NCBI RefSeq assembly: GCF_029541745.1
Contig: NZ_CP089746.1
Location: 1,736,001 to 1,800,000, forward strand
Origin: Streptomyces sp. LX-29
Lineage (GTDB): Bacteria; Actinomycetota; Actinomycetes; Streptomycetales; Streptomycetaceae
Reading direction: 5' to 3'
Length of the DNA stretch: 64,000 nt
Shown here: positions 26,177 through 35,587 of the stretch, in pieces
How the letters are laid out: each line of letters opens with the position of its first letter
Position numbering within the stretch: the first letter of the stretch is position 1
Made by a program: the position numbers and the translations under genes
The notes under the pieces: generated by a model
Databases searched by the model: none
What the model was told of the DNA's origin: nothing
Seen by the model: the letters and a program-made list of their open reading frames with translations, nothing else

Positions 26177-27268
26177 ATGAGCGTCTCCGACAGCGTCCCC
26201 GACGGGCCCGGCGCCGGGCAGCAGACCGGCCGCAGCGCGGCGTACGACTCGGCGTTTCTGCGCGCCTGCCGGCGGGAGCCGGTGCCGCACACGCCGGTGT
26301 GGTTCATGCGCCAGGCAGGGCGCTCGCTGCCGGAGTACCGCCGCGTCCGCGAGGGCGTGGCCATGCTCGACTCCTGCATGCGGCCCGACCTGGTCACCGA
26401 GATCACCCTGCAGCCGGTGCGCCGCCACGGCGTGGACGCCGCGATCTACTTCAGCGACATCGTGGTGCCGCTCAAGGCCATCGGCATCGACCTCGACATC
26501 AAGCCCGGGGTCGGCCCGGTCGTCGAGCAGCCGATCCGCTCCCGCGCGGACCTGGAGCGGCTGCGGGCGCTTGACCCGGACGATGTGAAGTACGTCACCG
26601 AGGCCATCGGCATGCTCGTCGGCGAGCTCGGCAGCACCCCGCTGATCGGCTTCGCGGGCGCTCCGTTCACTCTCGCCAGCTATCTCGTGGAGGGCGGGCC
26701 GTCCCGCAACCACGAGCGGACCAAGGCCCTGATGTACGGCGACCCGCAGCTGTGGGCCGACCTCCTGGACCGCCTCTCGGAGATCACCGCCGCCTTCCTG
26801 AAGGTGCAGATCGAGGCCGGCGCCTCCGCCGTCCAGCTCTTCGACTCCTGGGTGGGCGCACTGGCCCCCGCCGACTACCGGCGCAGCGTGATGCCCGCCT
26901 CCGCCAAGGTCTTCGACGCGGTCGCCGGCTACGGCGTGCCCCGCATCCACTTCGGCGTCGGCACCGGCGAGCTCCTCGGCCTGCTCGGCGAGGCCGGCGC
27001 GGACGTCGTGGGCGTCGACTGGCGCGTCCCGCTGGACGAGGCCGCCCGTCGTGTCGGCCCCGGCAAGGCGCTTCAGGGCAACCTCGACCCGGCCGTCCTC
27101 TTCGCGCCCCGCGAGGCCGTCGAGGCCAAGGCGGACGAGGTGCTGGCGGCCGCCGCCGGGCTGGAGGGCCATGTCTTCAACCTGGGCCACGGTGTCCTGC
27201 CGAACACCGACCCGGACGCCCTCACCCGACTGGTGGAGCACGTCCACGCGCGCACCGCGCGCCAGTAG
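26177..27268 (+). CDS. hemE: uroporphyrinogen III decarboxylase
   Basis: The product has 363 residues from ATG 26177, preceded only by a short GGGG. Conserved segments are [16 protein letters not shown], with the arginines that bind substrate carboxylates, the catalytic Asp region [30 protein letters not shown] and the C-terminal [14 protein letters not shown]. It decarboxylates the four acetate side chains of uroporphyrinogen III to give coproporphyrinogen III, the substrate of the HemG/CgoX encoded at 11.3-12.8 kb. It is divergent from the DUF3000 gene and followed by a hairpin terminator. Confidence 0.95.
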   Translation: MSVSDSVPDGPGAGQQTGRSAAYDSAFLRACRREPVPHTPVWFMRQAGRSLPEYRRVREGVAMLDSCMRPDLVTEITLQPVRRHGVDAAIYFSDIVVPLKAIGIDLDIKPGVGPVVEQPIRSRADLERLRALDPDDVKYVTEAIGMLVGELGSTPLIGFAGAPFTLASYLVEGGPSRNHERTKALMYGDPQLWADLLDRLSEITAAFLKVQIEAGASAVQLFDSWVGALAPADYRRSVMPASAKVFDAVAGYGVPRIHFGVGTGELLGLLGEAGADVVGVDWRVPLDEAARRVGPGKALQGNLDPAVLFAPREAVEAKADEVLAAAAGLEGHVFNLGHGVLPNTDPDALTRLVEHVHARTARQ

Positions 27269-27314
27269 TCGACGGCCGGCGGCCGGCGAAGTCCAGGCCG
27301 CTGCCGAACGCCAC

Positions 27315-27348
27315 CGGTGGTGGCGCGCCAGCGGGCGCGCCACCACCG
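27315..27348. terminator. bidirectional terminator
   Basis: A perfect 15-bp stem (CGGTGGTGGCGCGCC and its complement) with an AGCG loop lies between convergent hemE and the propeller-like gene. Confidence 0.85.
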
Positions 27349-27399
27349 TTCTCATTCCGAGCCCGGCGCACGCGCCGGCCGGCCTACCGGCGGGCCGGC

Positions 27400-28437
27400 T
27401 CAAGCCCGTCGCCAGCCGCCCAGCGCCAGCCCCGGTTCGGAGCTCTTCTGGCGGGCGACGTGCAGCCCGCCGTCGGCGCTGAGGGTGGCCACGACGAGCC
27501 GACCGACGCCGTCGACCGCCAGGGCGGGAGCGCCGGTGCCGGGGTCGCCGGTGGGGGTCCACCACACGCCCGCGGACTCCTGCTCGGTGGGGTGCGCGGC
27601 CACGGCCAGCCGGCCGCTCTCGGCCTCCCGGTGCGCCAGGACGGTGCAGTCATGCCCGGCGATCTCCGCGCGGGCCACCGCGACCGGCCCGGTGCCGGCC
27701 TCGCCGCCGAGCGAGACCGCGCCGTCACCGTCGGGGCGGTACGCGAGCACCGCGCCGGTCAGCGCGTCGCGCCAGTAGTGCGTCACCGTGTCCCGGCTGC
27801 TCTCGACGGCCGACACCGAGTCGGGGCTGGGCCGCGCGGGCACGTCGTCGCCGCGCCGCAGCCGGGCGCCGGGCTCGGGCTGGTACCAGCGCAGCGCGCC
27901 CTCGCCGGTCGTCGCCAGGAGCTCCACCCGCCCGTCGCCGGTGGCGGTGGCGCACAGCCCGTCCAGCACGTCCCGGCCCTTGAGGTCCTCCCAGGGGCCC
28001 CACGTGCCCTTGGCGTCCTGCCGTCGGACGCACACGCCGCGCCCGGCGTTGCGTATGAAGACGTACAGCGCCCCGTTCGCGTCGACGGCGGCGGACGGCG
28101 GGCCGATCCGCAGCGCCTTGCGCCAGTCCTTCGGGTACGGGGTGGACAGGGAGTGCCAGGCCGTCATCGGCCGACCCGTCTGGTACTGGGTGGCGTGCAC
28201 GACCTCCAGATCGGTGCGCTCGTCACCGACCGGTCTGCGGCGCAGCCCCACCAGGTGGACATAGCCGTCCCGGCCCTGGGCCACACAGATGTCCGACAGC
28301 CCCGGCGCCTCGAAGACCTGCGGGCCGTCCCAGTCGGGCCCGCCGGGCTCAGTCTCGGTCCAGCGGGCAATACCGCCCGCGACCGGCGCGTAGGCCGTGA
28401 GCCGACCGTCCTTGCCGCGGAGCAACCGCAACGCCAT
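27400..28437 (-). CDS. hypothetical beta-propeller-like protein
   Basis: The product has 345 residues from ATG 28437. There is no signal peptide or membrane segment, so it is probably cytoplasmic. The sequence consists of recurring strands with Trp/Gly-rich turns: GPDWDGPQVFEAPGL, DGYVHLVGLRRRP, NGALYVFIRNAGRG, GRVELLATTGEGALRWYQ, GVWWTPTGDPGTGAPALAVD, DGGLHVARQ. This pattern is typical of a lectin- or PLL-type beta-propeller, but I do not recognise the family. Its start is 48 bp from the divergent NYN-domain gene, with a shared promoter region. Confidence 0.6.
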   Translation of the reverse strand: MALRLLRGKDGRLTAYAPVAGGIARWTETEPGGPDWDGPQVFEAPGLSDICVAQGRDGYVHLVGLRRRPVGDERTDLEVVHATQYQTGRPMTAWHSLSTPYPKDWRKALRIGPPSAAVDANGALYVFIRNAGRGVCVRRQDAKGTWGPWEDLKGRDVLDGLCATATGDGRVELLATTGEGALRWYQPEPGARLRRGDDVPARPSPDSVSAVESSRDTVTHYWRDALTGAVLAYRPDGDGAVSLGGEAGTGPVAVARAEIAGHDCTVLAHREAESGRLAVAAHPTEQESAGVWWTPTGDPGTGAPALAVDGVGRLVVATLSADGGLHVARQKSSEPGLALGGWRRA

Positions 28438-28474
28438 GGCTCGCCGCCAACCTTTCCCGCTCGAATACTGACCA

Positions 28475-28480
28475 TAATAT
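28475..28480 (+). promoter_or_regulatory. -10 element TAATAT; probable leaderless start for NYN gene
   Basis: TAATAT ends 5 nt before the GTG at 28486, so transcription should begin at or next to the start codon. No ribosome site precedes the GTG. The -35 region is weak. The same AT-rich core could serve the divergent gene. Confidence 0.45.
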
Positions 28481-28485
28481 TTCCC

Positions 28486-28905
28486 GTGACGGCTCAGTTC
28501 CCCCTGGTCATCGTCGACGCGGCCAACGTCGTCGGTTCGGTGCCCGACGGCTGGTGGCGAGACCGGCGGGCCGCCGCCGAGCGGCTGCGCGACCGGCTGG
28601 CGGACTACGCGGCGCGCGGCCTGCGGCAGCGGCCCGGACTGCCGCCGTGGGCGCAGCGGGGGCCCTTGGAGATCGTGCTGGTCGTCGAGGGGGCGGCGCG
28701 CGACGTCGAGCCCGTGCCGGAGGTGCGGGTCGTCGCAGCCCCCGGCAGCGGCGACGACCGCATGGTGGAGCTGGTCGCGGCCCGGGAGCCGGGGCGGGAC
28801 TGCCTGGTGGTGACCGCCGACCGCGAACTCCGTGAGCGGGTGGCCGCTCTGGGCGCGGAGGTCGCCGGGCCCCGCACGGTCCGGCCGGCGGCCGACCGCT
28901 CCTGA
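28486..28905 (+). CDS. YacP-like NYN-domain protein
   Basis: The product has 139 residues from GTG 28486. The N-terminal strand ends in the NYN/PIN-type acidic site (FPLVIVDAANVVGSVPDGWW). An internal LEIVLVVEGAARDVEP and a C-terminal GSGDDRMVELVAA with DCLVVTADRELRERVAALGAEVAGPRT complete the metal-binding Asp set (DAAN, DD, TAD). The fold resembles YacP/Rae1-type endoribonucleases. The RNA target is unknown. It is a single-gene unit with an apparently leaderless transcript. Confidence 0.75.
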   Translation: MTAQFPLVIVDAANVVGSVPDGWWRDRRAAAERLRDRLADYAARGLRQRPGLPPWAQRGPLEIVLVVEGAARDVEPVPEVRVVAAPGSGDDRMVELVAAREPGRDCLVVTADRELRERVAALGAEVAGPRTVRPAADRS

Positions 28906-28937
28906 CCCGGCCTCATGCGCCCGGTCCGCCGGCGCTC

Positions 28938-30470
28938 CTAGCCCGCCTTCGGCAGGTCGTCCACCCGACCCGCCGCCCCCACCATCCGGCTGTGACCGCG
29001 CCCGTAGGCGAAGTAGACGATGAAGCCGACCACCATCCACCCCGCGAACCGGGCCCAGGTCTCGCCCGGCAGATTGAGCATCAGCCACAGCGAGGCGGCG
29101 ACCGAGGCGATGGGCAGCACCGGCACCCAGGGGGTGCGGAAGGCGCGGTCCAGGTCGGGGCGGGTTCGGCGGAGCACGATGACGCCGATCGCGACCACGA
29201 CGAAGGCGAACAGGGTGCCGATGTTCACCAGCTCCGCCAGCTCGGAGATGCTGGTGAAGCCGGCGACGACGGCGATGACGCAGCCGAGCAGGATGGTCGA
29301 GCGGTACGGGGTGGCGTAGCGCGGGTGCACCTTGGAGAAGAAGCGCGGCAGCAGCCCGTCGCGGCTCATGGCGAAGAAGACCCGGGTCTGCCCCAGCAGC
29401 AGGATCATGCAGACGGTGATCAGGCCGACGGCGGCGCCGAAGCTGATCAGGCCGGCGTACCAGGGGTGCCCGGTGGACTTGAAGGCGTCCGCCAGCGGGG
29501 CGTCGATGGTGAGCCTGGTGTAGTGCTGCATGCCGGTGACGACGACCGTCACGGCGACGTAGAGCGTGGTGCAGATCAGCAGCGAGCCCAGGATGCCGAT
29601 GGGCATGTCCCGCTGCGGGTTGCGGGTCTCCTCGGCCGCGGTGGCGACCACGTCGAAGCCGATGAAGGCGAAGAACACCACGGCGGCGGCGGTGAAGATG
29701 CCCGGGACGCCGAAGCTGGTGGGTTCGTAACCGAACATCAGCTGCACCAGCGGCGCGTCGAGGCCCGAGCCGCCCTCCCTGGTCTCGGACTCGGGGATGA
29801 ACGGCTGCCAGTTGGCCGCCTTGATGAAGAAGGCGCCGGCGATGATGACGATCAGCACCACGGTCACCTTGATGGCGACGACGACCGCGGTGAGGCGGGC
29901 GGACAGCTTCATGCCCAGGATCAGGACCCCGGTGAGCAGCAGCACCAGCAGGAAGGCGAGCAGGTCGAAGCCGAAGGGGCCCGGGGCGTCCGGCCCTGAC
30001 AGGGCGTCGGGCAGCTTCCAGCCGGCGTTGTCGAGCAGCGAGCGCACATAGCCCGACCAGCCGACCGCGACCACCGCGGTCCCCAGCGCGAACTCCAGCA
30101 CCAGGTCCCAGCCGATGATCCAGGCCGGCAGCTCGCCGATGGACGCGTACGAGAAGGTGTACGCGGACCCGGCCACCGGGACGGTCGAGGCGAACTCGGC
30201 GTAGCAGAGGGCGGCCAGGGCGCAGACGATGCCGGCCGTGACGAACGACAGCGCGGTCGCGGGGCCGGCGTGTTCCCTGGCCGCGACCCCGGTGAGGACG
30301 AAGATCCCGGTGCCGATGATGACGCCGACGCCGAAGACGGTGAGGTCGAGGGCGGACAGCGAGCGGTTGAGCGCGTGCTCCGGCTCTTCCGTATCCCGGA
30401 TGGACTGTTCGATCGACTTCGTCCGGAAGACGCTGCCTGAGCCGCCTCCGGTGGGTTCCTTCACGCTCAC
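28938..30470 (-). CDS. APC-family amino-acid permease (cationic amino-acid transporter-like)
   Basis: The product has 510 residues; GTG 30470 follows GGAGG with 6-nt spacing. The cytoplasmic N-terminus (FRTKSIEQSIRDTEEPEHAL) is typical of YfnA/CAT-type permeases, followed by the glycine-rich first helix LTVFGVGVIIGTGIFVLTG. About 12 membrane helices can be traced, including GSAYTFSYASIGELPAWIIGW, FFAFIGFDVVATAAEETRNP and TRVFFAMSRDGLLP. It should import or exchange amino acids, probably cationic ones, with the proton gradient. It appears monocistronic, with dxs upstream on the same strand but 240 bp away. Confidence 0.88.
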   Translation of the reverse strand: MSVKEPTGGGSGSVFRTKSIEQSIRDTEEPEHALNRSLSALDLTVFGVGVIIGTGIFVLTGVAAREHAGPATALSFVTAGIVCALAALCYAEFASTVPVAGSAYTFSYASIGELPAWIIGWDLVLEFALGTAVVAVGWSGYVRSLLDNAGWKLPDALSGPDAPGPFGFDLLAFLLVLLLTGVLILGMKLSARLTAVVVAIKVTVVLIVIIAGAFFIKAANWQPFIPESETREGGSGLDAPLVQLMFGYEPTSFGVPGIFTAAAVVFFAFIGFDVVATAAEETRNPQRDMPIGILGSLLICTTLYVAVTVVVTGMQHYTRLTIDAPLADAFKSTGHPWYAGLISFGAAVGLITVCMILLLGQTRVFFAMSRDGLLPRFFSKVHPRYATPYRSTILLGCVIAVVAGFTSISELAELVNIGTLFAFVVVAIGVIVLRRTRPDLDRAFRTPWVPVLPIASVAASLWLMLNLPGETWARFAGWMVVGFIVYFAYGRGHSRMVGAAGRVDDLPKAG

Positions 30471-30712
30471 GGCGCACCTCCACGATTGCCCGTCGGCGTC
30501 ATGGTTCTGGTTGCCGGGGGCCGGAGGAGGTATGTACACCTGCCGGGGCGCACGAATTCATCCGATGGGGAGCGACGGGCGGGAACGCGCTGGGCCGGTC
30601 GGCGTATCCGTCGGACGGTCCCGTACGGATGCGTCGACCGGCCCGGTGAACCGGTGGTGCGGTCGGATGGCGCGGGCCGGCGGTCGTGCCGGCGACCCGC
30701 GGGTGCCCCGGG

Positions 30713-32707
30713 CTACCGCGGGGTGGTGCCCCCGGCGACCTCGGCCCCGTCGCCCGCGGCCAGCTGCTCGGGCTCGGTGGACTCCGCGTCCCCGGCCGCC
30801 TCGACCCGCTCGTCGTCGAAACGACCGTCGATCTTGGCGACCAGGCCGGTCACCTGGCGGGCGATGTCGGGTGCGGTCAGCCCGATCTCGGCCATGACCT
30901 CCTTGCGGGAGGCGTGGTCGAGGAAGACCGGCGGGATGCCGAAGTCGCGCAGCGGGACGTCGACGCCCGCGTCGCGCAGGGCCTGGGAGACGGCGGAGCC
31001 GACGCCGCCGACCCGGCTGTTGTCCTCGACGGTGACCACGACCCGGTGTCGGGCGGCCAGCCCCGGGAGCGCCTCGTCGACCGGCTTGACCCAGCGCGGG
31101 TCGACCACGGTCGTCGAGATGCCCTGCTTGTCGAGCAGGTCGGCGATCTCCAGGCACATCGGGGCGAGCGCGCCGACCGAGACCAGCAGCACGTCGGGGC
31201 GGTCCACACCGGCGCCCGGCTCGCGCAGCACGTCCATGCCGCCGACCCGGCCGACCGCCCGCACCGCCGGGCCGACCGCGCCCTTGGAGTAGCGGACCAC
31301 GGTCGGGGCGTCGGTGACCTGGACGGCCTCGCGCAGCTGGGCGCGGACCTGGTCGGCGTCGCGCGGCGCGGCGATCCGCAGGCCGGGGACGACCTGGAGG
31401 ATCGACATGTCCCACATGCCGTTGTGCGAGGCACCGTCGGTGCCGGTGATCCCGGCCCGGTCCAGGACGAAGGTCACGCCGCACCTGTGCAGCGCCACGT
31501 CCATCAGGACCTGGTCGAAGGCGCGGTTGAGGAAGGTGGCGTAGACGGCGACGACCGGGTGCAGCCCGCCGGTGGCCAGGCCGGCCGCCGAGACGGCGGC
31601 GTGCTGCTCGGCGATGCCCACGTCGTAGACCCGGTCCGGGAAGCGCTTGGCGAACTTGTCCAGGCCGACCGGCTGCAGCATGGCCGCCGTGATCGCGACG
31701 ATGTCCGCGCGCTCCTCGCCGAGCCGGACCATCTCGTCGCCGAAGACGGAGGTCCAGTCGGCGCCGGAGCTCGCGATCGGCAGACCGGTGTCCGGGTGGA
31801 TCTTGCCCACCGCGTGGAAGCGGTCCGCCTCGTCCTGGAGGGCGGGCTGGTAGCCGCGGCCCTTCTCGGTGAGGCAGTGCACGATGACCGGGCCACGGAA
31901 GCGCTTGGCGCGCTGCAGCGCGGACTCCAGGGCCTCGATGTCGTGGCCGTCGATCGGGCCGACGTACTTCAGCCCCAGGTCCTCGAACATGCCCTGCGGG
32001 GCGATGAAGTCCTTCAGGCCCTTCTTGGCGCCGTGCAGCGTCTCGTAGAGCGGCCGGCCGACGACCGGGGTGCGCTCCAGGATGTCCTTGCCGCGGGCCA
32101 GGAAGCGCTCGTAGCCGTCGGTGGTGCGCAGGGTGGCGAGGTGGTTGGCGAGGCCGCCGATGGTGGGCGCGTAGGAGCGCTCGTTGTCGTTGACGACGAT
32201 GACCAGCGGGCGGTCCTTGGCGGCGGCGATGTTGTTGAGCGCCTCCCAGGCCATGCCGCCGGTCAGCGCGCCGTCGCCGATCACCGCGGCGACGTGGTGG
32301 TTCTCCCGGCCGAGCACCTCGTTGGCCTTGGCGATGCCCTCGGCCCAGCCCAGCACGGTGGAGGCGTGGCTGTTCTCGATGACGTCGTGCTCGGACTCGG
32401 CCCGCGAGGGGTAGCCGGAGAGCCCGCCCTTGCTCTTGAGCTTGGAGAAGTCCTGCCGCCCGGTGAGCAGCTTGTGGACGTAGGACTGGTGGCCGGTGTC
32501 GAAGAGCACCTTGTCCCTGGGGCTCTGGAAGACCCGGTGCAGGGCGATGGTCAGCTCGACGACGCCGAGGTTGGGGCCCAGGTGTCCGCCGGTCTTGGAG
32601 ACGGCGTCCACGAGGAAGGTACGGATCTCCGCCGCCAGCTGATCCAGCTGCTCCGGGCTGAGCCGGTCCAGATCGCGTGGTCCCCTGATGCGGGTCAGCA
32701 GAGTCAC
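30713..32707 (-). CDS. dxs: 1-deoxy-D-xylulose-5-phosphate synthase
   Basis: The product has 664 residues; GTG 32707 follows CAAGGAGGCAC. Thiamine diphosphate-binding [17 protein letters not shown] with its metal ligands, the N-terminal [17 protein letters not shown] and [15 protein letters not shown], and the transketolase-like central and C-terminal domains ([28 protein letters not shown]) are all present. It condenses pyruvate and glyceraldehyde 3-phosphate in the first step of the MEP isoprenoid route. A Glu/Ala-rich tail of about 30 residues ends the protein. The position matches the second dxs of S. coelicolor (SCO6013) as I remember it. Confidence 0.95.
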   Translation of the reverse strand: MTLLTRIRGPRDLDRLSPEQLDQLAAEIRTFLVDAVSKTGGHLGPNLGVVELTIALHRVFQSPRDKVLFDTGHQSYVHKLLTGRQDFSKLKSKGGLSGYPSRAESEHDVIENSHASTVLGWAEGIAKANEVLGRENHHVAAVIGDGALTGGMAWEALNNIAAAKDRPLVIVVNDNERSYAPTIGGLANHLATLRTTDGYERFLARGKDILERTPVVGRPLYETLHGAKKGLKDFIAPQGMFEDLGLKYVGPIDGHDIEALESALQRAKRFRGPVIVHCLTEKGRGYQPALQDEADRFHAVGKIHPDTGLPIASSGADWTSVFGDEMVRLGEERADIVAITAAMLQPVGLDKFAKRFPDRVYDVGIAEQHAAVSAAGLATGGLHPVVAVYATFLNRAFDQVLMDVALHRCGVTFVLDRAGITGTDGASHNGMWDMSILQVVPGLRIAAPRDADQVRAQLREAVQVTDAPTVVRYSKGAVGPAVRAVGRVGGMDVLREPGAGVDRPDVLLVSVGALAPMCLEIADLLDKQGISTTVVDPRWVKPVDEALPGLAARHRVVVTVEDNSRVGGVGSAVSQALRDAGVDVPLRDFGIPPVFLDHASRKEVMAEIGLTAPDIARQVTGLVAKIDGRFDDERVEAAGDAESTEPEQLAAGDGAEVAGGTTPR

Positions 32708-33075
32708 CCGTGCCTCCTTGCTGTCGAGTGTGTCCGGGCCCGGTGGGGGCCGGGTCCGACGAGTCTAATGTTCCGCCCGGGAGCCGGGAGATCGGCCTAT
32801 GCGATGTATGTCACGCGAAGGGGCGGGATACACGCGGGCCCCGCGTCCGAAGGGCGGGCAGGAGGGCACCCGGCACCGGCACAGCCGGCACCGGAGCCGA
32901 CACCGGGCCCCTGAGCCGACACCGGGCCCCCGGGGGCACGCGTGGCGCCCCGGCGCCCCACGTGGGCCGCACGCAGGAGTGCCCGGCACCGCCCAGGGGA
33001 CGGTGCCGGGCACGGGGCGCGGCGGGCGCGCGGGGCGCCGGGAGCGGCCGACAGGTCGACCCGCGGCCCGCCGGG
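32708..33075. terminator. dxs/xylH intergenic region with xylH terminator hairpin
   Basis: A 13-bp stem (GTGCCCGGCACCG at 32979-32991, complement at 33001-33013) follows xylH and is likely its terminator. Upstream, GAGCCGACACCGGGCCCC is directly repeated around 32892-32935. The dxs promoter should lie near 32720-32800, where I see no clear hexamers. No gene is evident in the 368 bp. Confidence 0.6.
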
Positions 33076-34383
33076 TCAGCCGCGGCCGGCTGTCTTCTGT
33101 GTCCTGCGGGAGACCGAGTCGATCACCACGGCGGCGAGCAGCACCGCACCGGTGATCATGTACTGGACGGAGTTGCCCACGCTCAGCAGGTACATGCCGG
33201 ACGAGATCGAGCCGATGACCAGCATGCCGAGCAGCGCCGACCAGACCGAGCCGCGGCCGCCGAAGAGGCTGGTGCCGCCGATGACCGCGGCGGCGATGGC
33301 CTCCATCAGCAGGTTGCCGGTACCGGCCTGCTGGCTGGCGGTGCCGACCCGGGAGGCGATCATGAGACCACCGCAGGCCGCGAGGAAGCCGGAGAGCGCG
33401 AAGACCGAGATCCGCACGGCGTCCACGTTGATGCCGGCGCGGCGGGCGGCCTCGACGCTGCCGCCGAGCGCGATCACCTTGCGGCCGTAGGAGGTGCGGC
33501 GCACCACGAAGTCCAGGCCGACCAGCACCACCAGGAAGATCACCAGGGCCAGCGGCAGGCCCATGTACTCGTTGAGCTTCCAGGCCGCGGCGAAGGCGAT
33601 CACGGCCAGCACCGCGGTGCGCACCAGGATCTCGCCCATCGGCCGGGCCGGGATGCCGGCCTCCTTGCGCCGCCTGGCGTCCAGGAACTGGGCCAGGAAG
33701 AAGGCGCCCACGGCCAGCGCCGCCGCCGCGTACGCGGCGGCGATGTCCGAGAAGTAGTGGGTGGACAGGGTGCGCAGCAGGCTGTCGTCGTCGAGCTGGA
33801 TGGATCCGGTGCTGCTCAGCACCTGGAGCATCAGGCCGTTCCAGGCGAGCAGGCCGGCCAGCGTGACCACGAAGGCCGGCACGCCGATCTTGGCGAAGAA
33901 GTAGCCGTGCACCACGCCGAGGGCCGTACCGACGGCGAGGCCGATGAGGATCGCCGGGACCTCGGGCATGCCCTCCTTGACGTTGAGCACCGCCGTGGTC
34001 GCCGCGGCCAGGCCGCTGACCGAGCCGACCGACAGGTCGATCTCGCCGAGCAACAGCACGAAGACGATGCCGACCGAGATCAGGCCGGTGCCGCCGATGA
34101 TGATCGACAGGTCGGAGAGGTTCTTCGGGGAGAGGAAGGCGTCGTCCTTGACCTGGAAGACGGCCCAGATGACGGCGATGCCGACGATGACCGGGAGGGC
34201 GCCCAGCTCGCCGCTGCGCAGCTTGCGCCCCAGCTCCTGGAGGTAGCCCTTGACGCCCTGCTGGCGCACCAGCAGCCGGGGGTCGACGGCGGCGACGGCC
34301 GCCGGGGCGGCGGGGGCCTCGTCGACGGATTCCTGCGCGCCGGGTTCCTGCGCGCTGCTCGACTTGTTGAGGTCGGTGGTCAC
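33076..34383 (-). CDS. xylH: xylose ABC transporter permease
   Basis: The product has 435 residues from GTG 34383, overlapping the xylG stop by GTGA. After an Ala/Glu-rich N-terminus the BPD_transp_2 permease follows: ALPVIVGIAVIWAVFQV, the conserved GLISVGIVFVLLLGEIDLSVGSV, then about ten helices in total, and AVIGGTSLFGGRGSVWSALLG near the C-terminus. It forms the channel of a sugar importer with XylG and XylF. The family includes XylH, RbsC and MglC; the xylose assignment rests on gene order with rok7B7 and S. coelicolor synteny (SCO6011-like). Confidence 0.88.
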   Translation of the reverse strand: MTTDLNKSSSAQEPGAQESVDEAPAAPAAVAAVDPRLLVRQQGVKGYLQELGRKLRSGELGALPVIVGIAVIWAVFQVKDDAFLSPKNLSDLSIIIGGTGLISVGIVFVLLLGEIDLSVGSVSGLAAATTAVLNVKEGMPEVPAILIGLAVGTALGVVHGYFFAKIGVPAFVVTLAGLLAWNGLMLQVLSSTGSIQLDDDSLLRTLSTHYFSDIAAAYAAAALAVGAFFLAQFLDARRRKEAGIPARPMGEILVRTAVLAVIAFAAAWKLNEYMGLPLALVIFLVVLVGLDFVVRRTSYGRKVIALGGSVEAARRAGINVDAVRISVFALSGFLAACGGLMIASRVGTASQQAGTGNLLMEAIAAAVIGGTSLFGGRGSVWSALLGMLVIGSISSGMYLLSVGNSVQYMITGAVLLAAVVIDSVSRRTQKTAGRG

Positions 34384-35159
34384 TTCTGGGCCTCCGCGGT
34401 ACGCGCCTTGCGGCGGGTCACGGCGTTGTCCGTGGCGCCGGTGATGGCGGAGATGATGTCTTCCTGAGAGGTGGTGCGGACGTCGAAGGTGCCGTTGTTG
34501 CGGCCCAGGCGCAGCACCGCGACCCGGTCCGCGACCGCCTTGACGTCGGCCATGTTGTGGCTGATGAGGATCACCGCGAGGCCGCGTTCGCGCAGCCGCT
34601 CGACCAGGTCGAGGACCTGCGCGGTCTGCTCGACGCCGAGGGCGGCGGTGGGCTCGTCGAGGATCACCAGCTTGGGGTCGCCGAGCATGGAGCGGGCGAT
34701 GGCGACGGTCTGCCGCTGGCCACCGGAGAGCGCGGCGATCGGGATGCGGACGCTGGGGATGCGGATCGAGAGGGTGCTGAGCAGCTCGCGCGAGCGGCGC
34801 TCCATCTCCACCTCGTCCAGTGCGCCGCGGCGCAGGATCTCGCGGCCCAGGAAGAGGTTGCCGACGACGTCGATGTTGTCGCACAGCGCGAGGTCCTGGT
34901 AGACGGTCGCGATGCCCAGCTCCTGGGCGTCGTGCGGGCGCTGGATGGTCACCGGCTTGCCGCACCACTCGACGACGCCGTCGTCGGCCGGCCCGGCTCC
35001 GGCGATGGTCTTGACGAGGGTGGACTTACCGGCGCCGTTGTCGCCGACCAGGGCGACCACCTCACCGGCGTGGACCTCCAGGTGAACGTCGGTCAGCGCC
35101 TGGACGGCGCCGAACCGCTTGGAGATCCCGCGCAACGCAAGTACGGGTTCGTTCGGCAC
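34380..35159 (-). CDS. xylG: xylose ABC transporter ATP-binding protein
   Basis: The product has 259 residues from GTG 35159 behind GGAGAAGG. It contains a single nucleotide-binding domain: Walker A GDNGAGKST, Q-loop in TVYQDLALC, signature LSGGQRQ, Walker B KLVILDEPT and switch ISHN. E. coli XylG and RbsA have two fused domains of about 500 residues. This half-size form is normal for the Streptomyces system and must dimerise. The 3' end overlaps xylH by 4 nt. A 428-bp gap separates it from xylF. Confidence 0.9.
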   Translation of the reverse strand: MPNEPVLALRGISKRFGAVQALTDVHLEVHAGEVVALVGDNGAGKSTLVKTIAGAGPADDGVVEWCGKPVTIQRPHDAQELGIATVYQDLALCDNIDVVGNLFLGREILRRGALDEVEMERRSRELLSTLSIRIPSVRIPIAALSGGQRQTVAIARSMLGDPKLVILDEPTAALGVEQTAQVLDLVERLRERGLAVILISHNMADVKAVADRVAVLRLGRNNGTFDVRTTSQEDIISAITGATDNAVTRRKARTAEAQK

Positions 35160-35587
35160 GATGGCCTTCTCCGATCTAGGGCAGGGGGACCCTGCGGATT
35201 GCAGAGGGGGTGCCGGGCGGGCCGGCTCCCCTCGCCAGCGTCTGGGGGTGGAATCCGGGGCCTTGAGGGCTCCGGATCCGGCACCGGGGTGGGTGCGGTG
35301 GGCCGGTGCGGGGTGGCCGCTTCGGGGCCTCGGGCCCGTGGGCCGTACGCCGCCCCGGGAGGGCGGGCCCGTGGGATTCGGGCGTGCGCCGGCCGGCGGT
35401 GGTCGGGCGCCCCGCCGGCCGGCGGTGGCTCCACCCTGTGGCGGGGCCCGCGGGGCGGGTGTGCCGGCGCGGCGGCCGCGCCCGTGCGGGGCGGCCCCGC
35501 CGCCCGGCCGGTCCGGCCGTGCGGAGCGGGACACCGCCCCCCGGTGGTGCGTGGCCGGGCCGCCTCAGCGACGGCCCGGGCCGTCGG
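35160..35587. other. GC-rich spacer between xylF and xylG
   Basis: This 428 bp has no convincing gene. It is extremely GC-rich, with GCCGGCCGGCGGTGG repeated exactly at 35388-35402 and 35414-35428 and CCGGCCGGTCCGGCC-type inverted repeats near 35505-35520 that can fold. It may attenuate transcription between the abundant binding protein and the membrane components, or contain a separate promoter. Confidence 0.4.

Noticed and set aside
34380..35534. Longer XylG starting far upstream near 35534
   Set aside because: The extra 125 residues are Pro/Arg/Gly-rich without homology, and GTG 35159 has a ribosome site directly before the ABC domain.
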